37,540 bases of DNA from Ilumatobacteraceae bacterium (GCA_025463265.1 JAOBWH010000059.1:1-37540); one strand, 5' to 3'; shown: positions 1 to 7,983, numbered from the stretch's first letter. Notes: generated by a model from the letters alone, not told the origin. Made by a program: numbers and translations.

Positions 1-228
1 CAGACCGAGGAGACCTACGACATCGATGTCACCATGCACGGTGGAGGCGTCAGCGGCCAGGCCGGCGCCCTGCGCCTCGGCATCGCCCGGGCCCTCATCG
101 AGCTCGATCCCGAGCAGCGCGCGGCGCTCAAGCGGGCCGGGTTCCTGACTCGTGACGACCGCAAGAAGGAATCCAAGAAGTACGGCCTCAAGAAGGCCCG
201 CAAGGCCCCGCAGTACTCGAAGCGCTAG
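1..228 (+). CDS. rpsI: 30S ribosomal protein S9, C-terminal part
   Basis: This is the 3' end of rpsI; the reading frame is open from base 1, so the start lies outside the window. The 75 visible residues contain the conserved S9 segment [19 protein letters not shown], then [20 protein letters not shown], and end in the family's typical QYSKR tail, which reaches the tRNA in the ribosomal P site. S9 is a structural protein of the small subunit head. In actinobacteria rplM-rpsI is commonly followed by glmM, as here. A strong hairpin follows at 284-324. Identification is secure; only the N-terminal half is missing because of the window edge. Confidence 0.97.
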   Translation, partial: QTEETYDIDVTMHGGGVSGQAGALRLGIARALIELDPEQRAALKRAGFLTRDDRKKESKKYGLKKARKAPQYSKR

Positions 229-283
229 GAGTCGGGCCCCGCACGTCGGGGTACAGGCACTCGCTCCGCTCCACAGCCGCCGT

Positions 284-333
284 CCTGGCGTGTGGCCCGC
301 ACGACGGTGCGGCCGCACGCCAGGTGTCGTTTT
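284..333 (+). terminator. Strong hairpin with short T-rich tail between rpsI and glmM
   Basis: Bases 284-302 (CCTGGCGTGTGGCCCGCAC) pair with 307-324 (GTGCGGCCGCACGCCAGG) around a GACG loop. This gives about 18 pairs with one G-T wobble and one bulged C, followed by TGTCGTTTT. It looks like an intrinsic terminator for the rpsI operon. It ends only 14 bases before the glmM ribosome binding site, and I see no promoter in between, so it may instead act as a leaky terminator or attenuator for glmM. Confidence 0.6.
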
Positions 334-354
334 CGCCGGAGGACCACAGGTCGC

Positions 355-1695
355 ATGACGTTGAAGTTCGGCACCGACGGGGTGCGGGGGGTGGCCAACC
401 GGGAGCTCACGCCGGAGCTGGCGCTGACGTTGGGGCGGTCGGCGGCCCGCGTGCTCGGGGGCAGTCGTTGGGTGATCGGCAGCGACACCCGCCGCTCGGG
501 GCCGCTCCTCGCCGCGGCGCTGGCCTCGGGGCTGGCGTCGGAAGGCGTGGAGGTGGTCGACCTCGGGGTGCTGCCCACCCCCGGTGTGGCCCACATCTCG
601 GCGGTCGACGGGGTGGCTGCGGCCATGATCTCGGCGTCCCACAACCCGTTCGGCGACAACGGCATCAAGCTGTTCTCCGCCGGCGGGCTCAAGCTGTCCG
701 ACGAGCTCGAGGAGCGGCTGGAGCTCGAGCTCACCGCGCTCAGCGGGCAGGGCGACCCCCGCCCTCGCCCGACGGGGTCCGAGGTCGGCACCATCACCAC
801 CGACCACGGCGCCATCGATCGGTACCGGCGCTTCCTCGCCGAGGACGTCGTCCCGCCCGGGTCGCTCGCCGGCCTGACCGTCGTGCTCGACGGTGCCAAC
901 GGCGCAGCGGCCGAGCTGGCCCAGGGAGTGTTCGAGGCGCTCGGCGCCTCGGCCGTGGCCATCCACATCGATCCCGACGGGATCAACATCAACGAGGCGT
1001 CCGGCTCCACGCACCCCGAGGCGCTCCAGGCCGCCGTCCTCGCCCACGGGGCCGACGTCGGCCTCGCGTTCGACGGCGACGCCGACCGGGTGCTCGCGGT
1101 GGACGCGGCGGGGGAGCTCGTCGACGGCGACCAGATCATCGCCATCTGCGCCATCGACCGGCACGAGCGGGGCAAGCTCACCCACGACACGGTCGTGGTG
1201 ACGGTCATGAGCAACCTCGGGTTCCGGCAGGGGATGGCCGCGCACGGGATCGAGGTGATCACCACGGACGTCGGCGACCGCTACGTGCTCGAGGCGCTCG
1301 ACGAGGGCAAACACTGCCTCGGCGGCGAGCAGTCCGGCCACGTCATCTTCCGCGACCTGGCCTCCACCGGCGACGGCATGCTCACCGGCATCGCGCTCTT
1401 GTCGGTCATGGCTCGTCAGGAGCGCTCGCTCGCCGATCTGGCGACGGTGGCGATGACCCGGCTGCCGCAGGTGCTGGTCAACGTGCGCACGGCGCGGCGG
1501 GACCCCGGTCTGGTGAAGAAGCTCGGGCCCGATGTGGCCGCGGCCGAGCAGCGCCTCGGCGAGCGGGGCCGGGTCCTGCTGCGCCCCAGCGGCACCGAGC
1601 CCGTGATCCGGGTGATGGTCGAGGCGCCGACCCACGAGGAGGCGGCGGAGATCGCTGGGCACCTGGCGGCGGTGGTCACCACGCTCGGCGCCTGA
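355..1695 (+). CDS. glmM: Phosphoglucosamine mutase
   Basis: The enzyme converts glucosamine-6-phosphate to glucosamine-1-phosphate on the route to UDP-GlcNAc and peptidoglycan. The protein has 446 residues, normal for GlmM. It shows all four alpha-D-phosphohexomutase signatures: N-terminal KFGTDGVRGVAN; the phosphoserine loop SASHNP with the reactive serine at about S95; the metal loop FDGDADR; the sugar-binding GGEQSGH; and the C-terminal phosphate-binding RPSGTEPVIRVM. The ATG at 355 is chosen because the family's N-terminus (MTLKFGTDGVRG) begins there and GGAGGA lies at 338-343. The longer frame from 292 runs into the upstream hairpin and has no homology. It is followed by a convergent gene ending at 1733; glmS comes after that gene. 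Confidence 0.96.
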   Translation: MTLKFGTDGVRGVANRELTPELALTLGRSAARVLGGSRWVIGSDTRRSGPLLAAALASGLASEGVEVVDLGVLPTPGVAHISAVDGVAAAMISASHNPFGDNGIKLFSAGGLKLSDELEERLELELTALSGQGDPRPRPTGSEVGTITTDHGAIDRYRRFLAEDVVPPGSLAGLTVVLDGANGAAAELAQGVFEALGASAVAIHIDPDGININEASGSTHPEALQAAVLAHGADVGLAFDGDADRVLAVDAAGELVDGDQIIAICAIDRHERGKLTHDTVVVTVMSNLGFRQGMAAHGIEVITTDVGDRYVLEALDEGKHCLGGEQSGHVIFRDLASTGDGMLTGIALLSVMARQERSLADLATVAMTRLPQVLVNVRTARRDPGLVKKLGPDVAAAEQRLGERGRVLLRPSGTEPVIRVMVEAPTHEEAAEIAGHLAAVVTTLGA

Positions 1696-1732
1696 AGACC
1701 GGCCGGGGTCTCGGCCCGCCAGCCAGCCTCGC

Positions 1733-2551
1733 TCAGCGCTGGTGGTACGAGGACAAGAGCCCCTGCGAGCGATCGCTGATCTCGCCCCACGGCATGTCCC
1801 ACGTGGGGGCCTTGCCCTCGGGGAGGCTGATCGAGGCCGGGCAGCTGGTGTCCTGGGAGACGACGAAGTGCTCCGTGCCGACGAGCTTGCCGGTCTTGGC
1901 CTCGACGATGTTCAGGTCGACCTCGGTCTCGCTGATGCGCTGCATGATCACGCGGCCCTCCGTCGTGAAGTACTCGCACTGCTCGTAGTAGCCGTTGGGC
2001 TCGGCGGCGATGCACCCCAGCAGCTGCACGCGGTTGAGCCCGATCCCCTCATCGCTCGCCGTCGCCCCCGCCACCAAGGGGAAGGGGTCGGGCGCGAACG
2101 TGTCGCCGGCTCCCACGATGGCGCCGTACGCCGCCGCGTCCCGGCGGACGTGGGCGGGGGCCTTCTCGGCGGGCACGCCCTGGGAGCAGACCTTGCCGAG
2201 CGTGGCCCGTCGGTCCTCGGGCGGCGTCGTCGTCGTGGACTCGACGGCGTAGATGTTGGTCAGGCTCCGCTTCTTCGGAGCAGCGTCCTGCTTCTCGTCG
2301 TCCGCCGGCTTGAGGGCGAAGGCGAGGGCGGCGATGACGCCACCGATCACGACGACGATCAGGACCATGGTCCCGCACCCGCTGAGCGGGTTGCGGCGGA
2401 TCGGCTTCACGGGCTGGAGGGGCGCGGCGCCGTAGGCGCCGTGGCCGCCGTAGAGGTTCGGCGTGGGTGCCCCGGTGGGGGCGATCGGCTCTGCGGGCCG
2501 GGGTCCGGTCGGTCGCCACGGCTCTGCCGGCCGCGGTGGTTCCTCCGTCAT
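1733..2551 (-). CDS. Proline-rich, single-pass membrane protein of unknown function
   Basis: I do not recognise a family. The 272-residue protein has a proline-rich N-terminal region (about residues 1-50, with repeated PxxP and RPAEP motifs), a basic patch PIRRNP, and one membrane segment at about residues 61-80 (TMVLIVVVIGGVIAALAFAL). A hydrophilic domain of about 190 residues with four cysteines follows, which should lie outside the cell. The pattern (Pro-rich cytoplasmic tail, one helix, Cys-containing exterior domain) is common in actinobacterial cell-envelope proteins. GGGGAGGG about 6 bases before the ATG supports the start. A TACGCT box lies about 35 bases upstream. It sits between glmM and glmS on the opposite strand, convergent with glmM and divergent from glmS, so it is not part of their operon. 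Confidence 0.8.
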   Translation of the reverse strand: MTEEPPRPAEPWRPTGPRPAEPIAPTGAPTPNLYGGHGAYGAAPLQPVKPIRRNPLSGCGTMVLIVVVIGGVIAALAFALKPADDEKQDAAPKKRSLTNIYAVESTTTTPPEDRRATLGKVCSQGVPAEKAPAHVRRDAAAYGAIVGAGDTFAPDPFPLVAGATASDEGIGLNRVQLLGCIAAEPNGYYEQCEYFTTEGRVIMQRISETEVDLNIVEAKTGKLVGTEHFVVSQDTSCPASISLPEGKAPTWDMPWGEISDRSQGLLSSYHQR

Positions 2552-2687
2552 CTGCGGCCCTCCCCCGACTCACCGACGTCTGCGTGGCAGCGTAGTGGTC
2601 GGGGGCACGTCGGGTCCTGCCGCCGGCTCTCCCCTGGTCAGCGGCGGTGGGCGACGGCCCCCGGGGCGGGCGCCGAGCCCGGACCGG

Positions 2688-2693
2688 TACGAT
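2688..2693 (+). promoter_or_regulatory. Putative -10 box (TACGAT) for glmS
   Basis: TACGAT fits the actinobacterial TANNNT -10 form and lies in the divergent gap before glmS. Transcription would begin near 2700 and give a leader of about 48 bases containing the GGAGGAA site at 2736-2742. No convincing -35 element is seen. Confidence 0.4.
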
Positions 2694-2747
2694 GGGCCGG
2701 TCCCGGACGACCCGGGGCACTCTGCCCGTGTCCCCGGAGGAACCCAG

Positions 2748-5700
2748 ATGTGCGGCATCATCGCCGTCGTCCGTCGTCGCAGCGCCCGCTCGGCGCCCAC
2801 GTCGGCTGAGCTGCTCACGCTCCTCGACGGAGCCGCGGACGCCCTGCGCGACGCGCCGTCCGACGGGCTCGACGGCGCCCTGGCCCGGGTGGCCGAACGG
2901 GTGGAGTCGGTCGACCGCCTCCTGCGGGGGACCCCGGGCATCGCCGCCCTCCTCGGAGACCGGAACCTGACCCCCGCCATCGACCGTGCCGGGGCCGACA
3001 TCGCCGCAGCTCTGGCCGAGCGCGAGGGCGCCCTGGACGACGACCCGTCGGCCACGGCGGCCCTCGAGTCCATCAACGCTGCGGTCATCCGCCTCAAAGA
3101 CGCCCTCTGGGCGGTCCAGCGCGACCGGCTCCCCACCGCCCGGGCCGTGGCCGACCTGGCGGGTCCGACGCCCAGCCCGTCCACCACCGATGCGTTCGCC
3201 TCGGTGCAGGCGGCGCTCAGCGCCATCGATCGCCTCGAGGTGCGCGGCCGCGACTCCGCCGGGTTGATGCTGCTCGTCCACGGACACGGGCTCGATCTGA
3301 CCGATCAGGCCGTCGCCGCCCTGCTGGCCGAGCGCGACGACGACCCGCTGTTCACGGCGGGCGCGGTCCGCGTCACGCCCGAAGGCCACCTGAGCTTCGT
3401 CTACAAGGCGGCCGCCGAGATCGGCGAGCTCGGCGACAACACGGCCGTGCTCCGGGCCGCCATCCGCGACGACGCCCTCCTGCACCTGGCCACGGCGTCC
3501 GAAGGCGCCGAGGTCACGGTCCTCGGCCACACCCGCTGGGCCTCCATCGGGATCATCTCCCAGCCCAACGCCCACCCCATGAACTCCGACGAGGTCGGTT
3601 ACCTCGGCGGGCCGTACGTCACCGCTGCGCTCAACGGCGACGTCGACAACTTCGCCGATCTCAAGGTCAGCGACGAGCTGCGCATCGCGGCGGAGATCAC
3701 CAGCGACGCCAAGGTGATCCCCACCCTCGTCTCGCGCCGCCTCGCCGCCGGCGACGGAGCGGTCGACGCCTTTCGGCAGTCGGTCCGCCGCTTCGACGGG
3801 TCGGTGGCCATCGCCGCCAACGTCGCCAGCGCGCCGAACCGACTCCAGCTCGCCCTCCGGGGCAGCGGCCAGGCCCTCTACGTCGGCCTCGACGAGGACC
3901 TGTACGTGGTCGCCTCGGAGCCCTACGGCGTCGTCGAAGACGCCACGAGCTACCTCCGGCTCGACGGCGAGACCCCGGCCGACCCCACCAACCCGTCGGC
4001 CTCCCGCGGCCAGGTCGTGGAGCTCGACGCCGCCCTGGCGGGCACCGTTGAGGGCGTCCGCCGGTTCTCCTACGACGGCACCGAGCTGCCGTTCGAGGAA
4101 TCGGAGCTGGTGACCCCCGAGGTCACCACGCGCGACATCGATCGCGGTTCGTACCAGCACTTCCTCCTCAAGGAGATCGAGGAGGCGCCGGGCTCGTTCC
4201 GCAAGACCCTCCGCGGGAAGATCGCCGCAGACGGCGACCTGCTGCGGGCCTCGCTCGGCGATGCCACGCTGCCGCGCTCGGTCCGAAACGACCTGCGGTC
4301 GGGCCGCATCACCCGGGTCAAGGTCATCGGCCAGGGGACGGCGGCCGTCGCCGGCCAGAGCCTCGGCCGGGCGCTGGCCGCCGAGCTGGCGGCCACGGAG
4401 GTGCGGGTCGAGGCCCTGCCGGCCACGGAGCTGTCGGGGTTCTCGCTCCTCTCCGACATGTCCAACACGCTCATCATCGCCATCAGCCAGTCGGGCACCA
4501 CCACCGACACGAACCGCACGGTCGACCTGGTGCGGGCCCGCGGCGCCAAGGTGATCGCCATCGTCAACCGCCGCGCCAGCGACCTCACCGACAAGAGCGA
4601 CGGCGTGCTCTACACCTCGGACGGCCGCGACGTCGAGATGAGCGTGGCGTCCACCAAGGCGTTCTACGCCCAGATCGCCGCCGGCTTCCTGCTCGCCATC
4701 GCCATCGCCCAGGAGGTCCCGGGGACCGAGGAGCGGGCGTCGGTCCGCCACGAGATCCTCACCGGGCTGCGCGACCTGCCGGCGGCCATGGAGGAGACGC
4801 TCGCCCGTCGCCCGGCCATCGCCGAGGCCGCCCAGGAGCTGGCGCCCTCGCGCCGCTACTGGGCCATCGTCGGCTCGGGTGACAACCGGGTCGCGGCGGA
4901 GGAGATCCGCATCAAGCTGTCGGAGCTCTGCTACAAGGCCATCGCCTCGGACGCCATCGAGGACAAGAAGCACATCGATCTGTCGTCGGAGCCGCTGATC
5001 CTCGTTTGCGCCGCCGGCCTCATGGGATCCAACGCCGACGACGTGGCGAAGGAGGTGGCCATCTACCGGGCTCACAAGGCCACGCCGATCGTCGTCGCCA
5101 CCGAGGACGAGGACCGCTTCAGCGCCGCGCTGCGCGTCCTCACGGTCCCGAGCGTCCACACCCGCCTCGCCTTCGTGCTGACCACGGTCGTCGGCCACCT
5201 GTTCGGCTACGAGGCCGCGCTCGCCATCGACGCCCAGGCCCGCGGCCTGCGCGAGGCGCGGGGTGCCATCGAGGATGCCATCTCCAGTCCCGCCGTCGCC
5301 GACGTGGACCGTCTGCTCGCCGATCTGCGCCCGAGCTTGGAGCCGGTGGCGGCCCGCTTCCACGACGGCCTCCGCAGCGGGGCGTACAACGGCAGCCTGG
5401 AGGCCGGCACCGCCGTCCGCCTGGCGTCGATGTTCCGCTACGCCACCGGCATCGCCCCCCTCGACGCCTACCAGGTGGAGCACGGCCGAGTGGGCACGCC
5501 GAGCGTCGTGATCGAGGACCTCACCGCGGCGCTCACCGGCGCCATCGAGGAGCTCACCCGGCCCGTCGACGCCATCAAGCACCAGGCCAAGACGGTCACC
5601 GTGGGCATCTCCCGGTCCGACGAGAGCCTGCTCGACATCGCGCTGGTGCAGGCGGCCCTCAACGCCGGTGCCGCCCGCGACCGCCTCAGCTACAAGGCGC

Positions 5701-6209
5701 TGCGGACCCTGGCCGGCCTCGACGCCGCCATCGACGACGTCGTGGGCTACACGCGCTACCGGATCGAGGGCGACGTGGAGGAGGGCGAGGCCACCATCGT
5801 CGTGGTCGACCGGGGCGGCATCGCCCGCGACCTCCCCCAGCGCACCGAGCGCAACCCGCTGCTGCGCGGCACCAAGCACCGCGTCGCCACCGAGCGTGAG
5901 GTCACCGTCGCCGTCGGGCGCAGCGACGGCCGCACGCTCGTGCTCATCCCCGAGGTCAAGGGCACCCAGTGCACCGGCATCACCCTGCTGCACTGCCGGT
6001 TCGCCGATGAGCTCGCCGCGGGGCGCATGCGGTCGGTCCTCGAGGCCTACCGAGGGCGCTACGCCGCGCTCAAAGACGCCGTCACCGAGACCGAGCCCAC
6101 GTTCCGCGACGACCTCCTCGGGACGCTCCCACCCATCGAGATCCTCACCACGCCGGTCAACGTGCTGGCCGACCGCTGGCGCTCGTCGGATGATGGGCCG
6201 GTCGCGTGA
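2748..6209 (+). CDS. glmS: Giant glutamine-fructose-6-phosphate aminotransferase (GlmS) with three large insertions/extensions
   Basis: GlmS makes glucosamine-6-phosphate from fructose-6-phosphate and glutamine. The start at 2748 is fixed by MCGII (Cys2 becomes the N-terminal nucleophile) and GGAGGAA at 2736-2742. The protein is 1153 residues; the usual length is about 610. Visible order: Cys2; a helical insert of about 140 residues; RGRDSAG (166-172); HTRWASIG (R263, W264); NAH (H276); NG at 296-297; D320; first SIS domain with SQSG at 580-583 and VASTKAF at 633-639; second SIS domain with K723, E726 and H742, matching E. coli K485/E488/H504. Then comes an insert of about 150 residues, the C-tail motif AKTVTVG whose K948 matches E. 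coli K603, and about 200 further residues with no family I know. The glutaminase motif RWATHG reads RWASIG. Matches to E. coli numbering are from memory. The catalytic residues are retained, so I infer a working synthase. Confidence 0.93.
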   Translation: MCGIIAVVRRRSARSAPTSAELLTLLDGAADALRDAPSDGLDGALARVAERVESVDRLLRGTPGIAALLGDRNLTPAIDRAGADIAAALAEREGALDDDPSATAALESINAAVIRLKDALWAVQRDRLPTARAVADLAGPTPSPSTTDAFASVQAALSAIDRLEVRGRDSAGLMLLVHGHGLDLTDQAVAALLAERDDDPLFTAGAVRVTPEGHLSFVYKAAAEIGELGDNTAVLRAAIRDDALLHLATASEGAEVTVLGHTRWASIGIISQPNAHPMNSDEVGYLGGPYVTAALNGDVDNFADLKVSDELRIAAEITSDAKVIPTLVSRRLAAGDGAVDAFRQSVRRFDGSVAIAANVASAPNRLQLALRGSGQALYVGLDEDLYVVASEPYGVVEDATSYLRLDGETPADPTNPSASRGQVVELDAALAGTVEGVRRFSYDGTELPFEESELVTPEVTTRDIDRGSYQHFLLKEIEEAPGSFRKTLRGKIAADGDLLRASLGDATLPRSVRNDLRSGRITRVKVIGQGTAAVAGQSLGRALAAELAATEVRVEALPATELSGFSLLSDMSNTLIIAISQSGTTTDTNRTVDLVRARGAKVIAIVNRRASDLTDKSDGVLYTSDGRDVEMSVASTKAFYAQIAAGFLLAIAIAQEVPGTEERASVRHEILTGLRDLPAAMEETLARRPAIAEAAQELAPSRRYWAIVGSGDNRVAAEEIRIKLSELCYKAIASDAIEDKKHIDLSSEPLILVCAAGLMGSNADDVAKEVAIYRAHKATPIVVATEDEDRFSAALRVLTVPSVHTRLAFVLTTVVGHLFGYEAALAIDAQARGLREARGAIEDAISSPAVADVDRLLADLRPSLEPVAARFHDGLRSGAYNGSLEAGTAVRLASMFRYATGIAPLDAYQVEHGRVGTPSVVIEDLTAALTGAIEELTRPVDAIKHQAKTVTVGISRSDESLLDIALVQAALNAGAARDRLSYKALRTLAGLDAAIDDVVGYTRYRIEGDVEEGEATIVVVDRGGIARDLPQRTERNPLLRGTKHRVATEREVTVAVGRSDGRTLVLIPEVKGTQCTGITLLHCRFADELAAGRMRSVLEAYRGRYAALKDAVTETEPTFRDDLLGTLPPIEILTTPVNVLADRWRSSDDGPVA

Positions 6210-6286
6210 TCATCGTGGCCCTCGTGTTCGCCGCTGCGCTCGTGATGATCGTCATCGCCTTCGTGAACAACCGCCGCGAGCGGTGA
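6206..6286 (+). CDS. Tiny 26-residue membrane peptide between glmS and acpS
   Basis: A GTG overlaps the glmS stop (GTGA, 6206-6209) and opens a 26-codon frame ending in TGA at 6284-6286. The product is a hydrophobic helix (VALVFAAALVMIVIAFV) followed by the charged tail NNRRER, the form of a single-pass membrane microprotein with its C-terminus inside. The 4-base overlap with glmS suggests translational coupling, and acpS starts only 7 bases later. No homologue is recognised. It could be chance, but a clean hydrophobic helix with a basic end exactly filling the gap between two coupled genes makes a real peptide plausible. Confidence 0.45.
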   Translation: MIIVALVFAAALVMIVIAFVNNRRER

Positions 6287-6293
6287 CGGCACG

Positions 6294-6659
6294 GTGATCG
6301 GCATCGGGGTCGACCTCGTCGAGGTCGACCGCATGCGCACCGTGCTGGCCCGCACGCCCACCATGGTCGAGAAGCTGTTCACGCCCGGGGAGCGGGCCTA
6401 CGCCGAGGCCGCCCACGACCCGACCGAGCGCTACGCCGCCCGCTTCGCGGCCAAGGAGGCCGTGCTGAAGGCCCTGGGCGTGGGCCTCGGCGCCGCGGAC
6501 TGGCACGACATCGAGGTCGTCCGCAGCGATCGCGGTGCCCCGGGTCTCGTGGTCACCGGCCGGGCGCTCGCCCTCGCCGACGCCGCGGGGGTGTCTCGCT
6601 GGCTGCTCACCTTGACCCACACGGAATCGATGGCCGAAGCCATCGCCGTCGCCCTCTGA
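6294..6659 (+). CDS. acpS: Holo-[acyl-carrier-protein] synthase
   Basis: AcpS transfers the 4'-phosphopantetheine arm from CoA to a serine of acyl carrier protein, activating it for fatty acid synthesis. The 121-residue protein has the usual length and both signatures: N-terminal IGIGVDLVEVDR with the metal ligand D7, and RFAAKEAVLKALG with E55, which with D7 binds magnesium. The C-terminus LTHTESMAEAIAVA matches the family's SHxxxxAxA strand. The GTG at 6294 gives the expected MIGIGVDLVE start. It lies 7 bases after the small membrane peptide and 84 bases after glmS, so it is very likely co-transcribed with glmS. It faces the F420 reductase gene tail to tail. Confidence 0.95.
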   Translation: MIGIGVDLVEVDRMRTVLARTPTMVEKLFTPGERAYAEAAHDPTERYAARFAAKEAVLKALGVGLGAADWHDIEVVRSDRGAPGLVVTGRALALADAAGVSRWLLTLTHTESMAEAIAVAL

Positions 6660-6719
6660 GCCGATCGCTCCCGTCGCGGCCCGCCCGCCTGGCTGCGGTC
6701 CGATCTCGGGTCTGAGGTC

Positions 6720-7115
6720 TCAGGCGCGGCCGAGGATCCGGTCGACGTGGATCTCGATGGCGACGCGGTCCTCGCGCTCGCCGGGCTGGCGGTAGCGGGC
6801 GGCGTAGCCGTCGACGGCTGCGGCGACCCGGGAGGGGTCGTCGGTGACGGTGGCCGCCCCTTCGAGCGACAGCCAACGGCCGCCATCGATCTGGCAGAGG
6901 ACGGCGCGCCCCCCGGGGGCCGCCGCGACGTTGCGCGCCTTCTTGCTGGCGGCCCGGGTGATGATGCGGGCGGTCTGATCGTGAGGGGAGTAGCTGAACC
7001 CCACGGCGACGACGTGGGGCGTGCCGTCGGGGCGGAACGTCGTCAGCGACGCCAGGTGGTACTCGGCCAGGAACGATCGCACATCGTCGGAGAGGTCAAC
7101 AGGATCGAGCGACAT
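6720..7115 (-). CDS. F420-dependent biliverdin reductase-like protein (Rv2074 type, PPOX split-barrel fold)
   Basis: The 131-residue protein belongs to the pyridoxamine-phosphate-oxidase-like split-barrel fold, in the branch that uses the deazaflavin F420. It closely follows what I recall of M. tuberculosis Rv2074, reported as an F420H2-dependent biliverdin reductase: LSDD near the start, then PHVVAVGFSY, ARIIT, SKKARN, GRWLSLEG, YAARYRQP and a final strand ending RILGRA. Such proteins act in the cytosol as small dimers. Two in-frame ATGs occur, at 7124 and 7115; I prefer 7115 because AGG lies 9 bases before it, but 7124 would only add three residues. It is convergent with acpS and sits 89 bases downstream of the SGNH lipoprotein on the same strand. 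The biliverdin substrate is inferred from similarity; another F420-linked reductase is possible. Confidence 0.82.
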   Translation of the reverse strand: MSLDPVDLSDDVRSFLAEYHLASLTTFRPDGTPHVVAVGFSYSPHDQTARIITRAASKKARNVAAAPGGRAVLCQIDGGRWLSLEGAATVTDDPSRVAAAVDGYAARYRQPGEREDRVAIEIHVDRILGRA

Positions 7116-7204
7116 GGCGCCCATCCTGCCCGACCGGGTCGGTCGGACGGGTGCCCTCCACGGCGATCCGACGTCGGTCCGACGCGGAAGGCCCGGCGGC
7201 GACC

Positions 7205-7903
7205 TCAGGTCCCGGCGGGCTTCGGGCAGGCGGCGACGCCGGTCCAGAGGACCTTGGTCCAGGCGTCGGCTGCGGCTTCGTCGACGATGCGGTCCGGTGT
7301 GCTCGGTGCGCCGTCGGCGAGGTGGATCCCGTCGTCGACGGTGAGGGCGGGCTGGGCGAGCGCCACCGCGCCCCAGTCGGCCACGACGGTGGGCTGGCCC
7401 GTGGCCCTGCGGTCGGCGGCTGCGGTGCGCATCGCGGCGCGGGCCGCCTTGAGGTCGGCCCGGTACGTGGCGGTCACCGTCGGCTTGTCGGCGTGTCCGG
7501 GCAGCACGAGCACGACGCAGGTCGTCGTGGACGGCAGGGCCATCAGCGCACGGAGCTCCCGGTCGTCGGCGCTGTTCCAGCCGCCGTCGACCGGGCCGGC
7601 ATCGTTGGTGCCGAGGGCGATCACGAGGATGGCCGGACGGGCGGCCGCCACCCGCTTGCGCTGGGCGGCCATCACGTCGGGGAACCCGATCCCCGGCTTC
7701 AGGTCCAACACGACGTTCGAGCCCTTGGGCGAACCGGCCAGGAACTCGGTGGGCCGGCCCCAGTTGGCCTGGAACGCCAGGGAGTCGCCGACCACGTCGA
7801 TCGTGCCGGCCTTCGGGGTGGGCGCACAGCCGGTGAGCCCGGTGGTCGCCGAGACGGCGAGGAACCCCGAGACCAGGGCGGAGACGGACCACCTGCGCAG
7901 CAC
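7205..7903 (-). CDS. SGNH/GDSL hydrolase-like lipoprotein
   Basis: The 232-residue protein begins with a signal peptide and the lipobox LTGC (lipidated Cys26), so it should be anchored outside the cell membrane. The mature part shows the SGNH hydrolase blocks: GDSL with the nucleophile at about S41, the oxyanion block GTNDAG, and the C-terminal DDGIHL that supplies the catalytic Asp and His. Such enzymes remove acyl or acetyl esters from lipids or wall sugars; the substrate here is unknown. The GTG at 7903 is chosen because it gives a normal signal peptide (MLRRWSVSALVSGFLAV). The longer frame to 8026 would run through the start of the divergent cyclase gene. It is divergent from the cyclase with an 80-base gap. 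Confidence 0.85.
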   Translation of the reverse strand: MLRRWSVSALVSGFLAVSATTGLTGCAPTPKAGTIDVVGDSLAFQANWGRPTEFLAGSPKGSNVVLDLKPGIGFPDVMAAQRKRVAAARPAILVIALGTNDAGPVDGGWNSADDRELRALMALPSTTTCVVLVLPGHADKPTVTATYRADLKAARAAMRTAAADRRATGQPTVVADWGAVALAQPALTVDDGIHLADGAPSTPDRIVDEAAADAWTKVLWTGVAACPKPAGT

Positions 7904-7970
7904 CCGCCCATGCTCGCGGCTGGCGGGCGACGGTGCGCAAACGAGCCGCGCTAACTGTGGCAAGCAGTCG

Positions 7971-7976
7971 TAGGAT
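7971..7976 (+). promoter_or_regulatory. Putative -10 box (TAGGAT) giving a near-leaderless cyclase mRNA
   Basis: TAGGAT ends 7 bases before the ATG at 7984. In actinobacteria the first transcribed base lies about 6-7 bases after the -10 box, so the mRNA would begin at or one base before the start codon. No Shine-Dalgarno site with normal spacing is needed. One of several similar arrangements in the window. Confidence 0.45.
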
Positions 7977-7983
7977 GCCGACG

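Noticed and set aside
292-354. Longer start for glmM
   Set aside because: The added 21 residues would be encoded by the hairpin and the ribosome binding site; GlmM homology begins at the ATG 355.
1696-1711. AGACC-GGCCGG-GGTCT hairpin after glmM
   Set aside because: Five pairs only, no T tract; could easily be chance in GC-rich DNA.
2463-2747. Longer start for glmS
   Set aside because: The N-terminal Cys right after the initiator Met is needed for glutaminase activity, so MCGII at 2748 is the start.
2049-5993. Minus-strand open frame of 1314 codons opposite glmS
   Set aside because: A shadow of the GC-rich glmS codons; Gly/Val/Asp/Arg-rich with no family motif. Only its last part coincides with the real gene region at 1733-2551, in another frame.
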